From Salegentibacter flavus (GTDB lineage Bacteria; Bacteroidota; Bacteroidia; Flavobacteriales; Flavobacteriaceae): 64,000 nucleotides of DNA. Positions 1-9,094 of this stretch are shown one piece after another. A model generated the notes under the pieces. That model worked only from the letters and a program-made list of their open reading frames with translations, did no database searches and was not told where the DNA came from. Within the stretch, counting starts at the first letter, position 1, and each line of letters begins with the position of its first letter. Position numbers and translations under genes: made by a program. The DNA is taken from assembly GCF_900115145.1 (NCBI RefSeq), contig NZ_FOVL01000008.1, positions 94,401 to 158,400 of the forward strand, read 5' to 3'.

Positions 1-42
1 ATATTGTTTGTATTGTGTAAAAAATTACGCCTTAGATTAAAT

Positions 43-58
43 TGTTCCACGTGGAACT
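43..58. promoter_or_regulatory. parS-like centromere site 1
   Basis: TGTTCCACGTGGAACT contains the perfect 14-bp palindrome GTTCCACGTGGAAC, the known core of chromosomal parS sites bound by ParB/Spo0J (the Pseudomonas parS is TGTTCCACGTGGAACC). It lies 9 bp beyond the stop of mnmG. A second copy is found on the other side of mnmG at 1954-1969. Two copies in 2 kb are very unlikely by chance. parS sites cluster near the replication origin. Confidence 0.8.
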
Positions 59-67
59 ACTTGTTTT

Positions 68-1939
68 TTATCTTCCCATATAGACCAACAGAACCGAAAC
101 ATCATTGGGGCTAACTCCGCTAATACGGGATGCCTGAGAAACGCTTGTAGGTTGAATTTTATTAAGTTTTTCCCTGGCTTCAAAAGACATTGATTTAATC
201 CTGGAATAATTAAAATCATTAGGGATTTTCACATCTTCCAGTCTGTTAAGTTTATCGGCGTTGTTTTTTTCTTTAGCAATATAACCGGAATACTTCACCT
301 GAATTTCGGTTTGTTCCAGCATTTCTGAATTCAATTCATTCTCCTGTATAAATTCCTCAACACCCGGAAAGATTCGAACATCTTTCATTTCAATATTCGG
401 CCTGGAAAAGATTTTAAAGATCTTATCGCTTTGTTTCATAGGGGAGGAATCATACTTCTCCAAAATCGGATTTGCATCTTCAGGAGCAACACTTTTATCC
501 TTTAAAAAATTCACGAAGGCAAAAGATTTATCTTTTTTTTCCTCCATTTTTCGCATCCTATTTTCAGAAGCCAAACCTAATTTATAAGACTTTTCAGTTA
601 ATCTGAAATCGGCATTATCCTGTCTCAAAAGAGTTCGGTATTCGGCACGGGAAGTAAACATTCGATATGGCTCCTCTGTACCTTTAGTTATTAAGTCATC
701 GATTAAAACACCGATGTAAGCTTCATTCCTTTTAAGAACAAATTCTTCTTTTTCCTGAATTTTAAGGGCGGCATTTAAACCGGCCATTAGTCCCTGAGAA
801 GCTGCTTCTTCATACCCCGTGGTGCCGTTTATTTGTCCTGCAAAGTATAAATTTTCAACCAGTTTGGTCTCCAGGGTATGTTTGAGCTGCGTTGGAGGGA
901 AATAATCATATTCTATCGCATAGCCGGGACGGAAGAATTTCACATTTTCAAAACCGGCCACAGATCTCAAGGCTTTAAACTGAACATCCTCAGGCAGGGA
1001 TGTAGAAAAGCCATTCACGTACACTTCTACGGTATTCCATCCTTCAGGTTCAACGAAAAGCTGGTGACGATCCTTATCAGCAAACCGGTTAATTTTATCT
1101 TCAATTGATGGGCAATACCTCGGCCCAATACTTTGAATTCTTCCGTTGAACATAGGAGACCTTTCAAAACCCTCTTTAAGGATCTCGTGAACCTCATTAG
1201 AAGTATAGGTCATATGACAAGATCGCTGTTTACTCAAAGGTTTTGTCTCATCCAGAAATGAAAATTTAGAAGGTACATCATCTCCCGGTTGCTCGGTCAT
1301 TTTTGAATAATCCAGGGAACGGCCGTCAACTCTTGGCGGGGTTCCGGTTTTCATTCTGCCCGATTCAAAACCAACATCAACAAGATCTTTTGTGATTCCG
1401 GTCGCAGCTCTTTCCCCTGCTCTACCTCCACCAAAGTTTTTATCGCCTATATGAATTAGGCCATTTAAAAAAGTGCCATTGGTTAGAACTACAGATTTGG
1501 CTTTTATCTCCAGACCCAGGGAAGTTTTTACACCAACAACCTTATGGCTTTCGATAATCAAACCAGCAACCATTTCCTGGTAGAAGTCCAGGTTAGGAGT
1601 TTGTTCAAGTCGAAACCTCCAGTCTTCGGCAAACCGCATTCTATCGCTCTGCACCCTCGGACTCCACATTGCGGGGCCCTTGGATTTATTGAGCATTTTA
1701 AACTGGATTGCACTGGTATCACTAACCAAACCGCTGTAACCCCCCATCGCATCTATCTCACGAACAATCTGTCCCTTGGCGATTCCGCCCATAGCAGGAT
1801 TGCAGCTCATCTGTGCGATGTTTTGCAAATTCATTGTGATTAAAAGGGTTTTACTTCCCATATTCGCAGCAGCTGCAGCGGCCTCGCTTCCCGCGTGACC
1901 GGCACCAACTACTATAACATCATATTCATTTTCAAACAT
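68..1939 (-). CDS. mnmG: tRNA uridine-5-carboxymethylaminomethyl modification enzyme MnmG (GidA)
   Basis: FAD-dependent partner of MnmE; the complex installs the cmnm5 group on wobble U34 of several tRNAs in the cytoplasm. The 623-residue product (family about 620-630) shows the FAD-binding GxGxxG at residues 12-17 (VGAGHAGSEA), the CNPAMGG motif from residue 46, the signature GPRYCPSIEDK near 280 and GTTGYEEAASQG near 375. I chose the ATG at 1939 (MFENEYDV) because the family starts there; the longer reading frame begins with TTG inside the parS site. The gene is flanked by two parS sites and follows ybeY in the same orientation. Certain as to family. Confidence 0.97.
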   Translation of the reverse strand: MFENEYDVIVVGAGHAGSEAAAAAANMGSKTLLITMNLQNIAQMSCNPAMGGIAKGQIVREIDAMGGYSGLVSDTSAIQFKMLNKSKGPAMWSPRVQSDRMRFAEDWRFRLEQTPNLDFYQEMVAGLIIESHKVVGVKTSLGLEIKAKSVVLTNGTFLNGLIHIGDKNFGGGRAGERAATGITKDLVDVGFESGRMKTGTPPRVDGRSLDYSKMTEQPGDDVPSKFSFLDETKPLSKQRSCHMTYTSNEVHEILKEGFERSPMFNGRIQSIGPRYCPSIEDKINRFADKDRHQLFVEPEGWNTVEVYVNGFSTSLPEDVQFKALRSVAGFENVKFFRPGYAIEYDYFPPTQLKHTLETKLVENLYFAGQINGTTGYEEAASQGLMAGLNAALKIQEKEEFVLKRNEAYIGVLIDDLITKGTEEPYRMFTSRAEYRTLLRQDNADFRLTEKSYKLGLASENRMRKMEEKKDKSFAFVNFLKDKSVAPEDANPILEKYDSSPMKQSDKIFKIFSRPNIEMKDVRIFPGVEEFIQENELNSEMLEQTEIQVKYSGYIAKEKNNADKLNRLEDVKIPNDFNYSRIKSMSFEAREKLNKIQPTSVSQASRISGVSPNDVSVLLVYMGR

Positions 1940-1949
1940 AAATTTTCCC

Positions 1950-2387
1950 TTATTGTTCCACGTGGAACATTGCAATCTTTTCGTCTTCTTTCTGTCGCAT
2001 CAACTCCCTTTCGCTTTCAGTTTTATCCCTGAATCCACAAAAATGCAGTATTCCGTGAACCAAGACTCTTTTTAATTCCTCCTCAAAATCCACATTAAAT
2101 TCCTGGGCATTTTCTTTTACCCTTGCGACACTTATAAAAATATCCCCGGCCAACTGATCCTCCACAGAGTTATCGAAACTAATAATATCGGTATAGGTAT
2201 CGTGATCCAGATATTGTAGGTTTATCTTATGCAGATAGTCGTCATCGCAAAAAATAAAATTGATTTCATCAATGCTTTTTCCTTCAGAATCGATAACCCG
2301 TTCCAGCCATTGCCGATGAGCAACCTCATCTTTGAAATTAAAATCGGTTTCTGAAAAAAAGTTAATCTGTTCCTGTTCCGCGCTCAA
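1950..2387 (-). CDS. ybeY: endoribonuclease YbeY (16S rRNA maturation)
   Basis: Metal-dependent RNase of the UPF0054 family that acts in 16S rRNA 3'-end maturation and ribosome quality control. The product has up to 145 residues, with the metal-binding region HGILHFCGFRD near residue 112. The first two histidines are present, but the third ligand of the classical HGxLHLxGYDH is replaced by Asp, a substitution I recall in Bacteroidota homologues. There is no ATG near the 5' end: the TTG at 2387 overlaps the preceding gene by 26 bp, and a start a few codons later at an ATT cannot be excluded. The C-terminus (FHVEQ) is dictated by the embedded parS site. Confidence 0.92.
   Translation of the reverse strand: MSAEQEQINFFSETDFNFKDEVAHRQWLERVIDSEGKSIDEINFIFCDDDYLHKINLQYLDHDTYTDIISFDNSVEDQLAGDIFISVARVKENAQEFNVDFEEELKRVLVHGILHFCGFRDKTESERELMRQKEDEKIAMFHVEQ
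1954..1969. promoter_or_regulatory. parS centromere site 2
   Basis: TGTTCCACGTGGAACA is a perfect 16-bp palindrome matching the ParB-binding parS consensus. It sits inside the last codons of ybeY, where it encodes Phe-His-Val-Glu just before the stop, and 14 bp upstream of the mnmG start. It therefore serves as coding sequence, centromere site and mnmG leader at the same time. Confidence 0.85.
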
Positions 2388-5300
2388 AATAGTTTTTTAC
2401 TTTTTGTTTATAAATTTCGCGCAAAGGTAAGATTTGTCTGTTTAAAATTTCAGTCTGATTAAAATATTCTTTTGCCTTAAGGTTTTGATCTTTAGCAGGA
2501 TTGGCAAATTCAATTGTATTGGTTTCACTTTTTCTGATATTGTCTTCACCTTGCTGTAATCTGGCCTGATCAAATTTTAATAATTCGTGCATCAAATTAG
2601 TCATTCGCTCAAGGCCTTGAGGGCTAAACCCTTTATCTAATAGCCGTTCTTCCAACTCCTGCATATTCTTCTTCAAATTATCCCCATCAGGACCCTGACC
2701 GTCCTTCTCCAATAATTTATCCAATTGCATTCTTAGTTCCTGCTGTTCCTTATAAATATCAAAAAGATCACCATTCTCCTCCTCCTTGCCATATCCCTCT
2801 TGTTTCTCACTGCCTTCTTCTCCTTGTTTTTTTTCAAGGCCTTCCTGAAACTTCTGCTGTAATTCCTCCTGCTTATGAATAATGTCCGGTAGTTGAAATT
2901 CCTCTCCTTCGCCGGCACCCTTTCCCAATTGCGGATTAGCCTGCTGTTGCATAGCAGATAAAATATTACTTAGCAAATAAGCCAGATCATTGGCGCCGGT
3001 CACAACATACTGTTGGCTGGCAGTCCCCTGTGGAAGTTCATTCTCTGCAAGTCTATCTAAAGCTTTATCAATATCAAATTCTATATCAGATAATTTATCG
3101 GTTATCTGTTCACTTATCATCGGGTTCTTTAAAGCAAGACTATACAAACTGTCATCAATATGCCTGAAATTTTCCCTTAGATCATTCTGAATATTTAAAT
3201 TCCCGGCAAACATAGGGTCCTCTCTGTTTATCGATTTAAATGACTCCAATAAATCCTCCTGCTGAAAGGAAAATTTTACAAGATTATCAAGAATTTGTCG
3301 CAGACTTTCAATATCTGCTTTTAATTGTTCTCCGGATTGTGCCTGCATTTGTTCCTTCATTTTAGAACTCATCTCTAACATTTTCTTCGCTGCATCCCTT
3401 TGCTTTTCTTTTGCTCCGGCAGGTTGATTATTCTCTAAATTCTTTTCTGCATCCTGCTGATCTTTCTTTATACTTTCTTCATCCACTTTATCCCGATTAA
3501 GGTCTACAGGTTCTTTTAGACGCTCATTATCTTTTTCAAGCTCGTCCAACTGCTCCCTGAATTGATCAAATTCCTCGGAAATTTTTTGTTGTGATTCTAT
3601 TCCATTCTGCTCCTCATTTTCGGAAATTTGATCCTGTTGCTCAGCCAATTTTTCCAGTTCTCTGGCTAATTTTTGATTCTTTTCCTCCACATAGTACCGC
3701 TTTGTTAATTCAAGCAGTTGCTCCATGTTACGTTGCTGAGTCTGATTTCTTTTGGAAAGCTCTTCCAGTTTATCCCCCAACTCCTCCCTGCTTATTTTTT
3801 CAGAAAATTCCTTTAACTCTTCCATTAAAGCTTCATTTTCCTCTAGGCGCTCTTCATTTCTGTCAAGCCTTTTCTTTAATTCTTCTTTGTAGGAATTTTC
3901 TTCTGTAGTCCTGTGCTCTTCCTCAAGACTTTTCTTAAGCTTTTCAGAATAATTTTTCATCAATTCATTCTGCTGCTTTTGCCTTTCCAGAAAATCAGTG
4001 AGCTTCCTTTTTTCGTTATAATCAAAAGATTTATTTTCTTTTTGTATACGGGAAAGTTCACGTAATTCTTCTTTCGAATACTCCATTTCTTCCAGGGACT
4101 TATTAATGTTTCGAATGGATTCCCCCTGTTGAAGCAGTTTTTTCTCCTCTATTTCTTCCAGGCTTTTCTTTCTAAAGCCAAAAACCTCACTCCGGCTGCT
4201 TTTAGATCCTTTCACCGCGTCATTATCGAAAACCTGAAAATAATAAAGGTAATTTACCCCTCTTTCCAGGTCGAGATCTCCCGGAAAAGTAAAGAGAAAA
4301 TTAGCAAAGGATTCTTTTGCAACAGGAATTGAAATCTTCTTCAAACTATCGCTGGCACTTTCAGGATAATAAACCAGTTCCAATTTATTCACGGCATAAT
4401 CATCTGAAACTTTTCCGTAGAAATAACTGATTTCTTCATCAATACTATCAGTTTTTTTTACTACTTCAATTTCCGGAAAACGATCTTTGATGATATCAAT
4501 TTTATAAGAAACCGGTTCAAAATCCCGAATTTTAGTATTAGAGGAACTAAGTGAATAATTTAAGGTAGAAGACAACCTCGTCTGGTGGGTTACCATCCCC
4601 GATTCTACTTTCAGATTAAGAGTAGAATCGGGTAAATTAAAATGGACTTCCTCTGTTTCCCGTGTTTTTATTCTCCAGCTAACCTCCGTCCCTTCAGGAA
4701 TCCGGGCGTTACCTGTCCCTGAGATTGATTCATCCCTCTTACCGGTGTAGCCGGGATAATCAAAAATCATCTCAAGATTTATAAGCGTAGGTACCTTGAT
4801 TACATCAAGTTTATAGGGAGCGGAAGAAATGCCATTGGAACTAAGCCTGAACTCAAGATCTTCCTGAAGCCGTTTAAAAGTATATTCAAAAACTCCGGGT
4901 TCCACCTGTTTTAAAAGATAATCCTGGTTATTATAATTTACGCTTACTCCTGCCGGTCTCACCTCCCCAATGGTTTTTACTTTTAAAGTGAAATCGCGGT
5001 TTTCACGCACTTCTAGGTTTTGATTTTCTATTTGGAAATAAAAAGGTGCCGGCGGATCAAATACCGTATTATAATTCACCACCCGCCCGTAAGATTCAGA
5101 AAAGAATGAAGAGTTTCCCGTAAACAGAATAGCTAAAAATATAATGACCGGAAAAGCAGCCCATTTTAAATACCTGAGACTGGTTTTAAAATCTACCGCT
5201 GAATTAAAAGGAATTGGATCCAGCTCCCGGGCTTTTTGATCTATTCCCGCAAGTAATAGATCCGATCTTTTTTCTGAATTTTTAAGCTGAAGAAGGTTAA

Positions 5301-5625
5301 GCAGTTTGTCCTTCACCTCAGGGAAATGCTCCCCAATAATCCGGGAAGCATCTTCTTCAGATAGCGTTTCTGATAATCTCAATAATTTGGAAAGCGGAAT
5401 GGCTATAAAATAAACCAACAAACCCACTTCAATACCGATGAAAAGCCAAAAAAGGATCTTCCGCACTGCGGTGTTAAGCCAGAAAAAATGTTCTATGGAA
5501 AGTATCAGTAAAAAATAAAGTAAGCCAACTGCGGTAAAGAGAATTGCTCCCTTTAGCAGTTTATTTATGTAATATTTTGATATAAAAGCACTTAGCTTAT
5601 TTCTTACCTTGCTGTAATTTTCCAT
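2362..5625 (-). CDS. DUF4175-like large membrane-anchored coiled-coil protein
   Basis: Function unknown. The 1087-residue product has three predicted membrane segments near the N-terminus (about residues 26-45, 56-78 and 149-170), then a presumably periplasmic region of beta-rich, Ig-like segments to about 470. A very long Glu/Lys/Gln-rich coiled coil follows (roughly 490-760), and then a Gln/Gly-rich tail with further helical repeats. This layout agrees with the DUF4175 family found next to ybeY in Flavobacteriaceae. The ATG at 5625 (MENYSKV) is preferred over an upstream TTG. It overlaps ybeY by 26 bp, so the two are probably co-transcribed with mnmG. A mechanical or envelope-spanning role is a guess only. 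Confidence 0.75.
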   Translation of the reverse strand: MENYSKVRNKLSAFISKYYINKLLKGAILFTAVGLLYFLLILSIEHFFWLNTAVRKILFWLFIGIEVGLLVYFIAIPLSKLLRLSETLSEEDASRIIGEHFPEVKDKLLNLLQLKNSEKRSDLLLAGIDQKARELDPIPFNSAVDFKTSLRYLKWAAFPVIIFLAILFTGNSSFFSESYGRVVNYNTVFDPPAPFYFQIENQNLEVRENRDFTLKVKTIGEVRPAGVSVNYNNQDYLLKQVEPGVFEYTFKRLQEDLEFRLSSNGISSAPYKLDVIKVPTLINLEMIFDYPGYTGKRDESISGTGNARIPEGTEVSWRIKTRETEEVHFNLPDSTLNLKVESGMVTHQTRLSSTLNYSLSSSNTKIRDFEPVSYKIDIIKDRFPEIEVVKKTDSIDEEISYFYGKVSDDYAVNKLELVYYPESASDSLKKISIPVAKESFANFLFTFPGDLDLERGVNYLYYFQVFDNDAVKGSKSSRSEVFGFRKKSLEEIEEKKLLQQGESIRNINKSLEEMEYSKEELRELSRIQKENKSFDYNEKRKLTDFLERQKQQNELMKNYSEKLKKSLEEEHRTTEENSYKEELKKRLDRNEERLEENEALMEELKEFSEKISREELGDKLEELSKRNQTQQRNMEQLLELTKRYYVEEKNQKLARELEKLAEQQDQISENEEQNGIESQQKISEEFDQFREQLDELEKDNERLKEPVDLNRDKVDEESIKKDQQDAEKNLENNQPAGAKEKQRDAAKKMLEMSSKMKEQMQAQSGEQLKADIESLRQILDNLVKFSFQQEDLLESFKSINREDPMFAGNLNIQNDLRENFRHIDDSLYSLALKNPMISEQITDKLSDIEFDIDKALDRLAENELPQGTASQQYVVTGANDLAYLLSNILSAMQQQANPQLGKGAGEGEEFQLPDIIHKQEELQQKFQEGLEKKQGEEGSEKQEGYGKEEENGDLFDIYKEQQELRMQLDKLLEKDGQGPDGDNLKKNMQELEERLLDKGFSPQGLERMTNLMHELLKFDQARLQQGEDNIRKSETNTIEFANPAKDQNLKAKEYFNQTEILNRQILPLREIYKQKVKNYFERGTGTD

Positions 5626-5755
5626 CGACAACTTCACTTTCAAGCTTAAAATTACAATTTTTATCCTTTTGAAGCAGAATGGATTGCAGGTAAGTTGATT
5701 TTAAAAATTATTCAAGCTCCTGGGACAAGTGTTTAGGAATGCTGCCTAAAGCTTG

Positions 5756-5763
5756 TATCTTTG
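5756..5763 (+). promoter_or_regulatory. -7 promoter element of gltX
   Basis: TATCTTTG fits the Bacteroidota -7 consensus TAnnTTTG and lies 17 bp before the gltX ATG, implying a very short leader. No clear -33 TTTG at ideal spacing was found. Confidence 0.5.
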
Positions 5764-5780
5764 TTTTTAAAATTAAAATT

Positions 5781-7298
5781 ATGAGTGCTAAAGTAAGGGT
5801 ACGTTTTGCGCCAAGTCCTACGGGACCACTGCATATTGGCGGAGTTAGAACTGCTTTATATAACTATTTGTTCGCGAAAAAACACGATGGGGATTTTGTA
5901 CTTCGTATTGAAGATACAGACCAAAACCGTTATGTGGACGTAGCAGAACAATATATTATCGATTCACTAAACTGGTGCAATATTCCTTTTGATGAAGGCC
6001 CGGGAAAAGAAGGAGATTTTGGTCCCTACCGCCAAAGTGAGCGTAAAGATATTTATAAGGAATATGCCAATAAGCTGGTAGAAAGCGGGCAGGCTTATTA
6101 TGCTTTTGATAAAGCAGAAACCCTGGACGATCATAGAAAAGACCACGAAGCCAAAGGCAAAACCTTTATTTATAATTGGCATAACCGCCTAAAACTGGAT
6201 AATTCACTTTCTCTTTCTGAGGAAGAAGTGAAGATAAGACTCGCTGAAGGGGAAGATTATGTAATCCGGTTTAAGTCTCCTGAAAGTGAGATCCTGAATC
6301 TCCAGGATGAGATTAGGGGTCATATGGAAATCAATACCGAAATTCTTGATGATAAAGTGCTTTTTAAAAGTGACGGAATGCCAACCTATCACCTCGCCAA
6401 TATTGTTGACGATCACCTGATGAAAATCACCCATGTTATTCGTGGGGAAGAATGGTTGCCTTCCTTAGCACTGCACGTGATGATTTACCGCGCTTTTGGA
6501 TGGGAAGCACCTAAATTTGCCCACCTTCCGCTAATTCTTAAACCGCAAGGCAAAGGTAAACTCAGCAAGCGCGATGGCGATAAACTGGGCTTTCCGGTAT
6601 TTCCTTTGGAATGGAAAGATCCCAAAACCGGAGAAGTATCTGCCGGATACCGGGAAGATGGATATTTTCCTGAAGCAGTTACCAATATGCTGGCCTTTTT
6701 AGGATGGAATCCCGGAACAGAGCAGGAATTTTTCGATATAAATGAATTAACCCAGGCCTTTGAACTCGACCGGGTACATAAAGGCGGCGCAAAGTTCGAT
6801 CCTGAAAAAACAAAATGGTTTCAGCAACATTACCTTCAGGAAGCAGATAATGCTTTTCTGGCGAAAGAATTTCAGAAATTACTTCAGGAAAAAAAGATCA
6901 ATGTCGATCTTGATTATACAAAAAAGGTTGTTGAGATCGTAAAGGAGCGGGCAATTTTTGTAAAAGATCTTTGGGAACAAGGCGATTATTTTTTCATCTC
7001 CCCTACTTCATACAATCCCAAAAACGCAAAAAAAGCCTGGAAAAATGATACTTCAGAATTGATGCAGGAACTAAGCGAGCTTCTGAAAAAACAGGAAGAT
7101 TTTTCGGCCGCTGCAATTCAGGAAAATGTGAAATCATGGATAGGTGCTAAGGAAATAGGCTTCGGAAAAGTTATGCAGCCTTTCCGTCTGGCCCTTGTAG
7201 GCGCTATGCACGGAGCCGATCTTTTTGTTATTGCAGAAAGTATCGGGAAAGAAGAAACGCTTAAAAGAATTGAAAAAGGGATCTCGACTCTGGGATAA
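5781..7298 (+). CDS. gltX: glutamyl-tRNA synthetase
   Basis: Class I aminoacyl-tRNA synthetase charging tRNA-Glu. The 505-residue product carries the HIGH-type motif PSPTGPLHIGG (residues 11-21) and the KMSKS-type loop KLSKRDG near residue 259, followed by the anticodon-binding helical domain. The ATG at 5781 (MSAKVRVRFAPSPTG) was chosen; the longer frame would add 14 hydrophobic residues that no GluRS has and would overlap the promoter element. It is divergent from the DUF4175-like gene and ends in a good intrinsic terminator. Confidence 0.97.
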   Translation: MSAKVRVRFAPSPTGPLHIGGVRTALYNYLFAKKHDGDFVLRIEDTDQNRYVDVAEQYIIDSLNWCNIPFDEGPGKEGDFGPYRQSERKDIYKEYANKLVESGQAYYAFDKAETLDDHRKDHEAKGKTFIYNWHNRLKLDNSLSLSEEEVKIRLAEGEDYVIRFKSPESEILNLQDEIRGHMEINTEILDDKVLFKSDGMPTYHLANIVDDHLMKITHVIRGEEWLPSLALHVMIYRAFGWEAPKFAHLPLILKPQGKGKLSKRDGDKLGFPVFPLEWKDPKTGEVSAGYREDGYFPEAVTNMLAFLGWNPGTEQEFFDINELTQAFELDRVHKGGAKFDPEKTKWFQQHYLQEADNAFLAKEFQKLLQEKKINVDLDYTKKVVEIVKERAIFVKDLWEQGDYFFISPTSYNPKNAKKAWKNDTSELMQELSELLKKQEDFSAAAIQENVKSWIGAKEIGFGKVMQPFRLALVGAMHGADLFVIAESIGKEETLKRIEKGISTLG

Positions 7299-7316
7299 AC
7301 TTATAAATTAAATTAA

Positions 7317-7352
7317 AGCCGGAAGGGACTATGTTTTCTTCCGGCTTTTTTT
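7317..7352 (+). terminator. intrinsic terminator of gltX
   Basis: Hairpin AGCCGGAAG / CTTCCGGCT with a 12-nt loop followed by a run of seven T, 18 bp after the gltX stop codon. Confidence 0.85.
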
Positions 7353-7407
7353 GTTTCTAAAGTGAAGCAGATAATTTGCTATCTTGATAAAAATATAAAA
7401 ACACATT

Positions 7408-8397
7408 ATGAGCTATATTTTCTTACCCGTTATTCTTGTTATTGGACTGGTTATTCTATTCTCCGGAATTTTTATAGTCAGGCAGCAATCGGCTGCTATT
7501 GTTGAACGTTTTGGAAAGTTTCAACGCATCAGTAATTCCGGATTGCATTTAAAAATTCCCATTTTTGATAATATCGCCGGCAGGATCAATTTAAAGGTAC
7601 AGCAACTCGATGTTCTCATTGAAACTAAAACCAAGGACAATGTATTCGTTAAACTGAAGATCTCTGTGCAGTTTCAAGTGGTGAGATCCAATGTTTACGA
7701 TGCTTTTTATAAACTTGAAAGCCCATCAGATCAAATTACCTCATATGTTTTCGACGTTGTTCGGGCCGAAGTTCCAAAAATGAGACTCGATGATGTTTTT
7801 GAAAGAAAAGATGACATTGCCATTGCCGTTAACCGGGAACTTAACCAGGCGATGCAGGATTACGGTTACGACATCATTAAAACACTTGTAACAGACATTG
7901 ACCCAGATGTGGAGGTGAAGGCTGCCATGAACCGGATAAATGCCGCAGAACGCGATAAAGTGGCTGCAGAATACGTAGCTGAGGCCGATAGGATTAAAAT
8001 AGTAGCTAAGGCTCGGGCCGAAGCAGAAAGCAAACGCTTACAAGGCCAGGGAATCGCCGATCAAAGAAGGGAAATAGCACGCGGACTTGAGGAAAGTGTA
8101 GATGTTTTAAATAATGTGGGGATAAACTCGCAGGAAGCTTCAGCATTAATTGTGGTCACCCAGCACTATGACACCCTTCAGGCCATTGGAGAAGAAACCA
8201 ACAGCAACCTGATCCTTTTGCCTAATTCTCCCCAGGCAGGTAGTGATATGCTAAATAATATGGTAGCTTCATTTTCTGCATCCAATCAAATAGGTGAAGC
8301 TATGAAAAAACAAAATGAGCAGCAGGAAAGAGATAAGAAAAGGGAAAGCACTACAAGAAAAAATAAAAGAAATAACAAAAGTGATCTTGAAGAGTAA
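7408..8397 (+). CDS. SPFH/band 7 domain membrane protein
   Basis: Stomatin/prohibitin/flotillin-type membrane scaffold of the SPFH superfamily; in bacteria such proteins organise membrane microdomains or modulate proteases such as FtsH. The 329-residue product has a single N-terminal membrane segment (about residues 4-24), the SPFH domain starting at VRQQSAAIVERFGKF (about 25-200), an Ala/Glu-rich helix with AERDKVAAEYVAEADRIK near 180, and a very basic C-terminal tail. It stands alone between gltX and a convergent cluster. The exact partner is not shown by the sequence. Confidence 0.88.
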   Translation: MSYIFLPVILVIGLVILFSGIFIVRQQSAAIVERFGKFQRISNSGLHLKIPIFDNIAGRINLKVQQLDVLIETKTKDNVFVKLKISVQFQVVRSNVYDAFYKLESPSDQITSYVFDVVRAEVPKMRLDDVFERKDDIAIAVNRELNQAMQDYGYDIIKTLVTDIDPDVEVKAAMNRINAAERDKVAAEYVAEADRIKIVAKARAEAESKRLQGQGIADQRREIARGLEESVDVLNNVGINSQEASALIVVTQHYDTLQAIGEETNSNLILLPNSPQAGSDMLNNMVASFSASNQIGEAMKKQNEQQERDKKRESTTRKNKRNNKSDLEE

Positions 8398-8417
8398 GCA
8401 AAGGTTTGTAAAAGAAA

Positions 8418-8488
8418 ACAGCTGTGTAAAATAAAGAGAAATGAGCGAAAACGCATCTAATTTCATCTTATTCACACGGCTGCTAATC
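8418..8488. terminator. bidirectional stem-loop between convergent genes
   Basis: CAGCTGTGTAAAATAA and TTATTCACACGGCTG can pair with a few mismatches across a 40-nt loop, in the 97-bp gap where the SPFH gene and the opposing DUF6327-like gene converge. This suits a shared terminator, although the U-tract is weak. Confidence 0.4.
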
Positions 8489-8494
8489 TTAATT

Positions 8495-8728
8495 TTAATT
8501 CTTGACCGTTGCGGTTACTCTTTTAAGTCCGGTTAGTTTAGTTACGGCTTTCAAGACGAGCGCTTTTTCCAGAATTGAACCTACGATACTTCCCGCAATT
8601 GAAAGTGGAGAAATACTTTTTTTAGCCTGTTCGATGCTAAGTTTGATCTCCTCTTTATCTATTTCGGTTTGAAGTTTTAATATCTTTAAATCTCTATCAA
8701 TATCTTCAAAAGAACTGTATTCTCTCAT
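8495..8728 (-). CDS. small hypothetical protein, DUF6327-like
   Basis: 77-residue protein of unknown function. It has a charged, helical N-terminal half (residues 1-36, rich in Asp, Glu and Lys) and a C-terminal half with a weakly hydrophobic stretch (about 39-60, Ser/Ile/Leu-rich) and a basic end. I recall similar small proteins (DUF6327) accompanying holin-like and YtxH genes in Flavobacteriaceae. It is the last gene of the three-gene minus-strand group 9448-8495, with 3 bp to the gene before it, so they are almost certainly one operon. Confidence 0.7.
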   Translation of the reverse strand: MREYSSFEDIDRDLKILKLQTEIDKEEIKLSIEQAKKSISPLSIAGSIVGSILEKALVLKAVTKLTGLKRVTATVKN

Positions 8729-8731
8729 AAG

Positions 8732-9082
8732 TTAGTCGTTAAAGAAAATTCTGGAGAATTTTTGTAGCATAAGTTTTTCTATAGGTCTTTTTCCGAATAC
8801 TAAAATCAGTATGAATAAAAGAATATAGAATCCTGCTACAATAAAATACCCGGCACTTGGTTGGCCAATGGCTTCACTTATTGCAATAGCCACAGCAAAC
8901 GAAAGCAGGAAAAAAGCTATGACCGTTATAGCACCCAAAATAAGGAATCGCACCAAAGAGGTGGCTCCACTCATTGCCTGCTTAAAGAATTTAAGTTTAT
9001 AATATTCGGCATTTGTATGAGCAAATGCCTGAAGATTCTGATTTAATTCGTTAAGACTGTTGGATAGTTTTTCGAATGCCAT
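8732..9082 (-). CDS. phage-holin-family (Hol_X/YqjE-like) membrane protein
   Basis: 116-residue membrane protein: a helical N-terminal region (residues 1-35) and two strong membrane segments (about 45-68 and 78-100) separated by a short Gly/Pro-containing turn, which is the layout of the YqjE / putative holin superfamily. Despite the family name nothing here points to a prophage: neighbours are a YtxH protein and a DUF6327-like protein, as in the yqjCDE stress cluster of enterobacteria. Probably an envelope stress protein (inference). Confidence 0.78.
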   Translation of the reverse strand: MAFEKLSNSLNELNQNLQAFAHTNAEYYKLKFFKQAMSGATSLVRFLILGAITVIAFFLLSFAVAIAISEAIGQPSAGYFIVAGFYILLFILILVFGKRPIEKLMLQKFSRIFFND

Positions 9083-9094
9083 AAATAAGTTATA

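Noticed and set aside
1544..1843. Plus-strand frame of 99 codons inside mnmG
   Set aside because: Antisense shadow of a highly conserved gene with no family resemblance.
8732..9082. Prophage, suggested by a holin-family protein
   Set aside because: No phage structural, lysis or integrase genes nearby; the neighbours are YtxH and DUF6327-like stress proteins.
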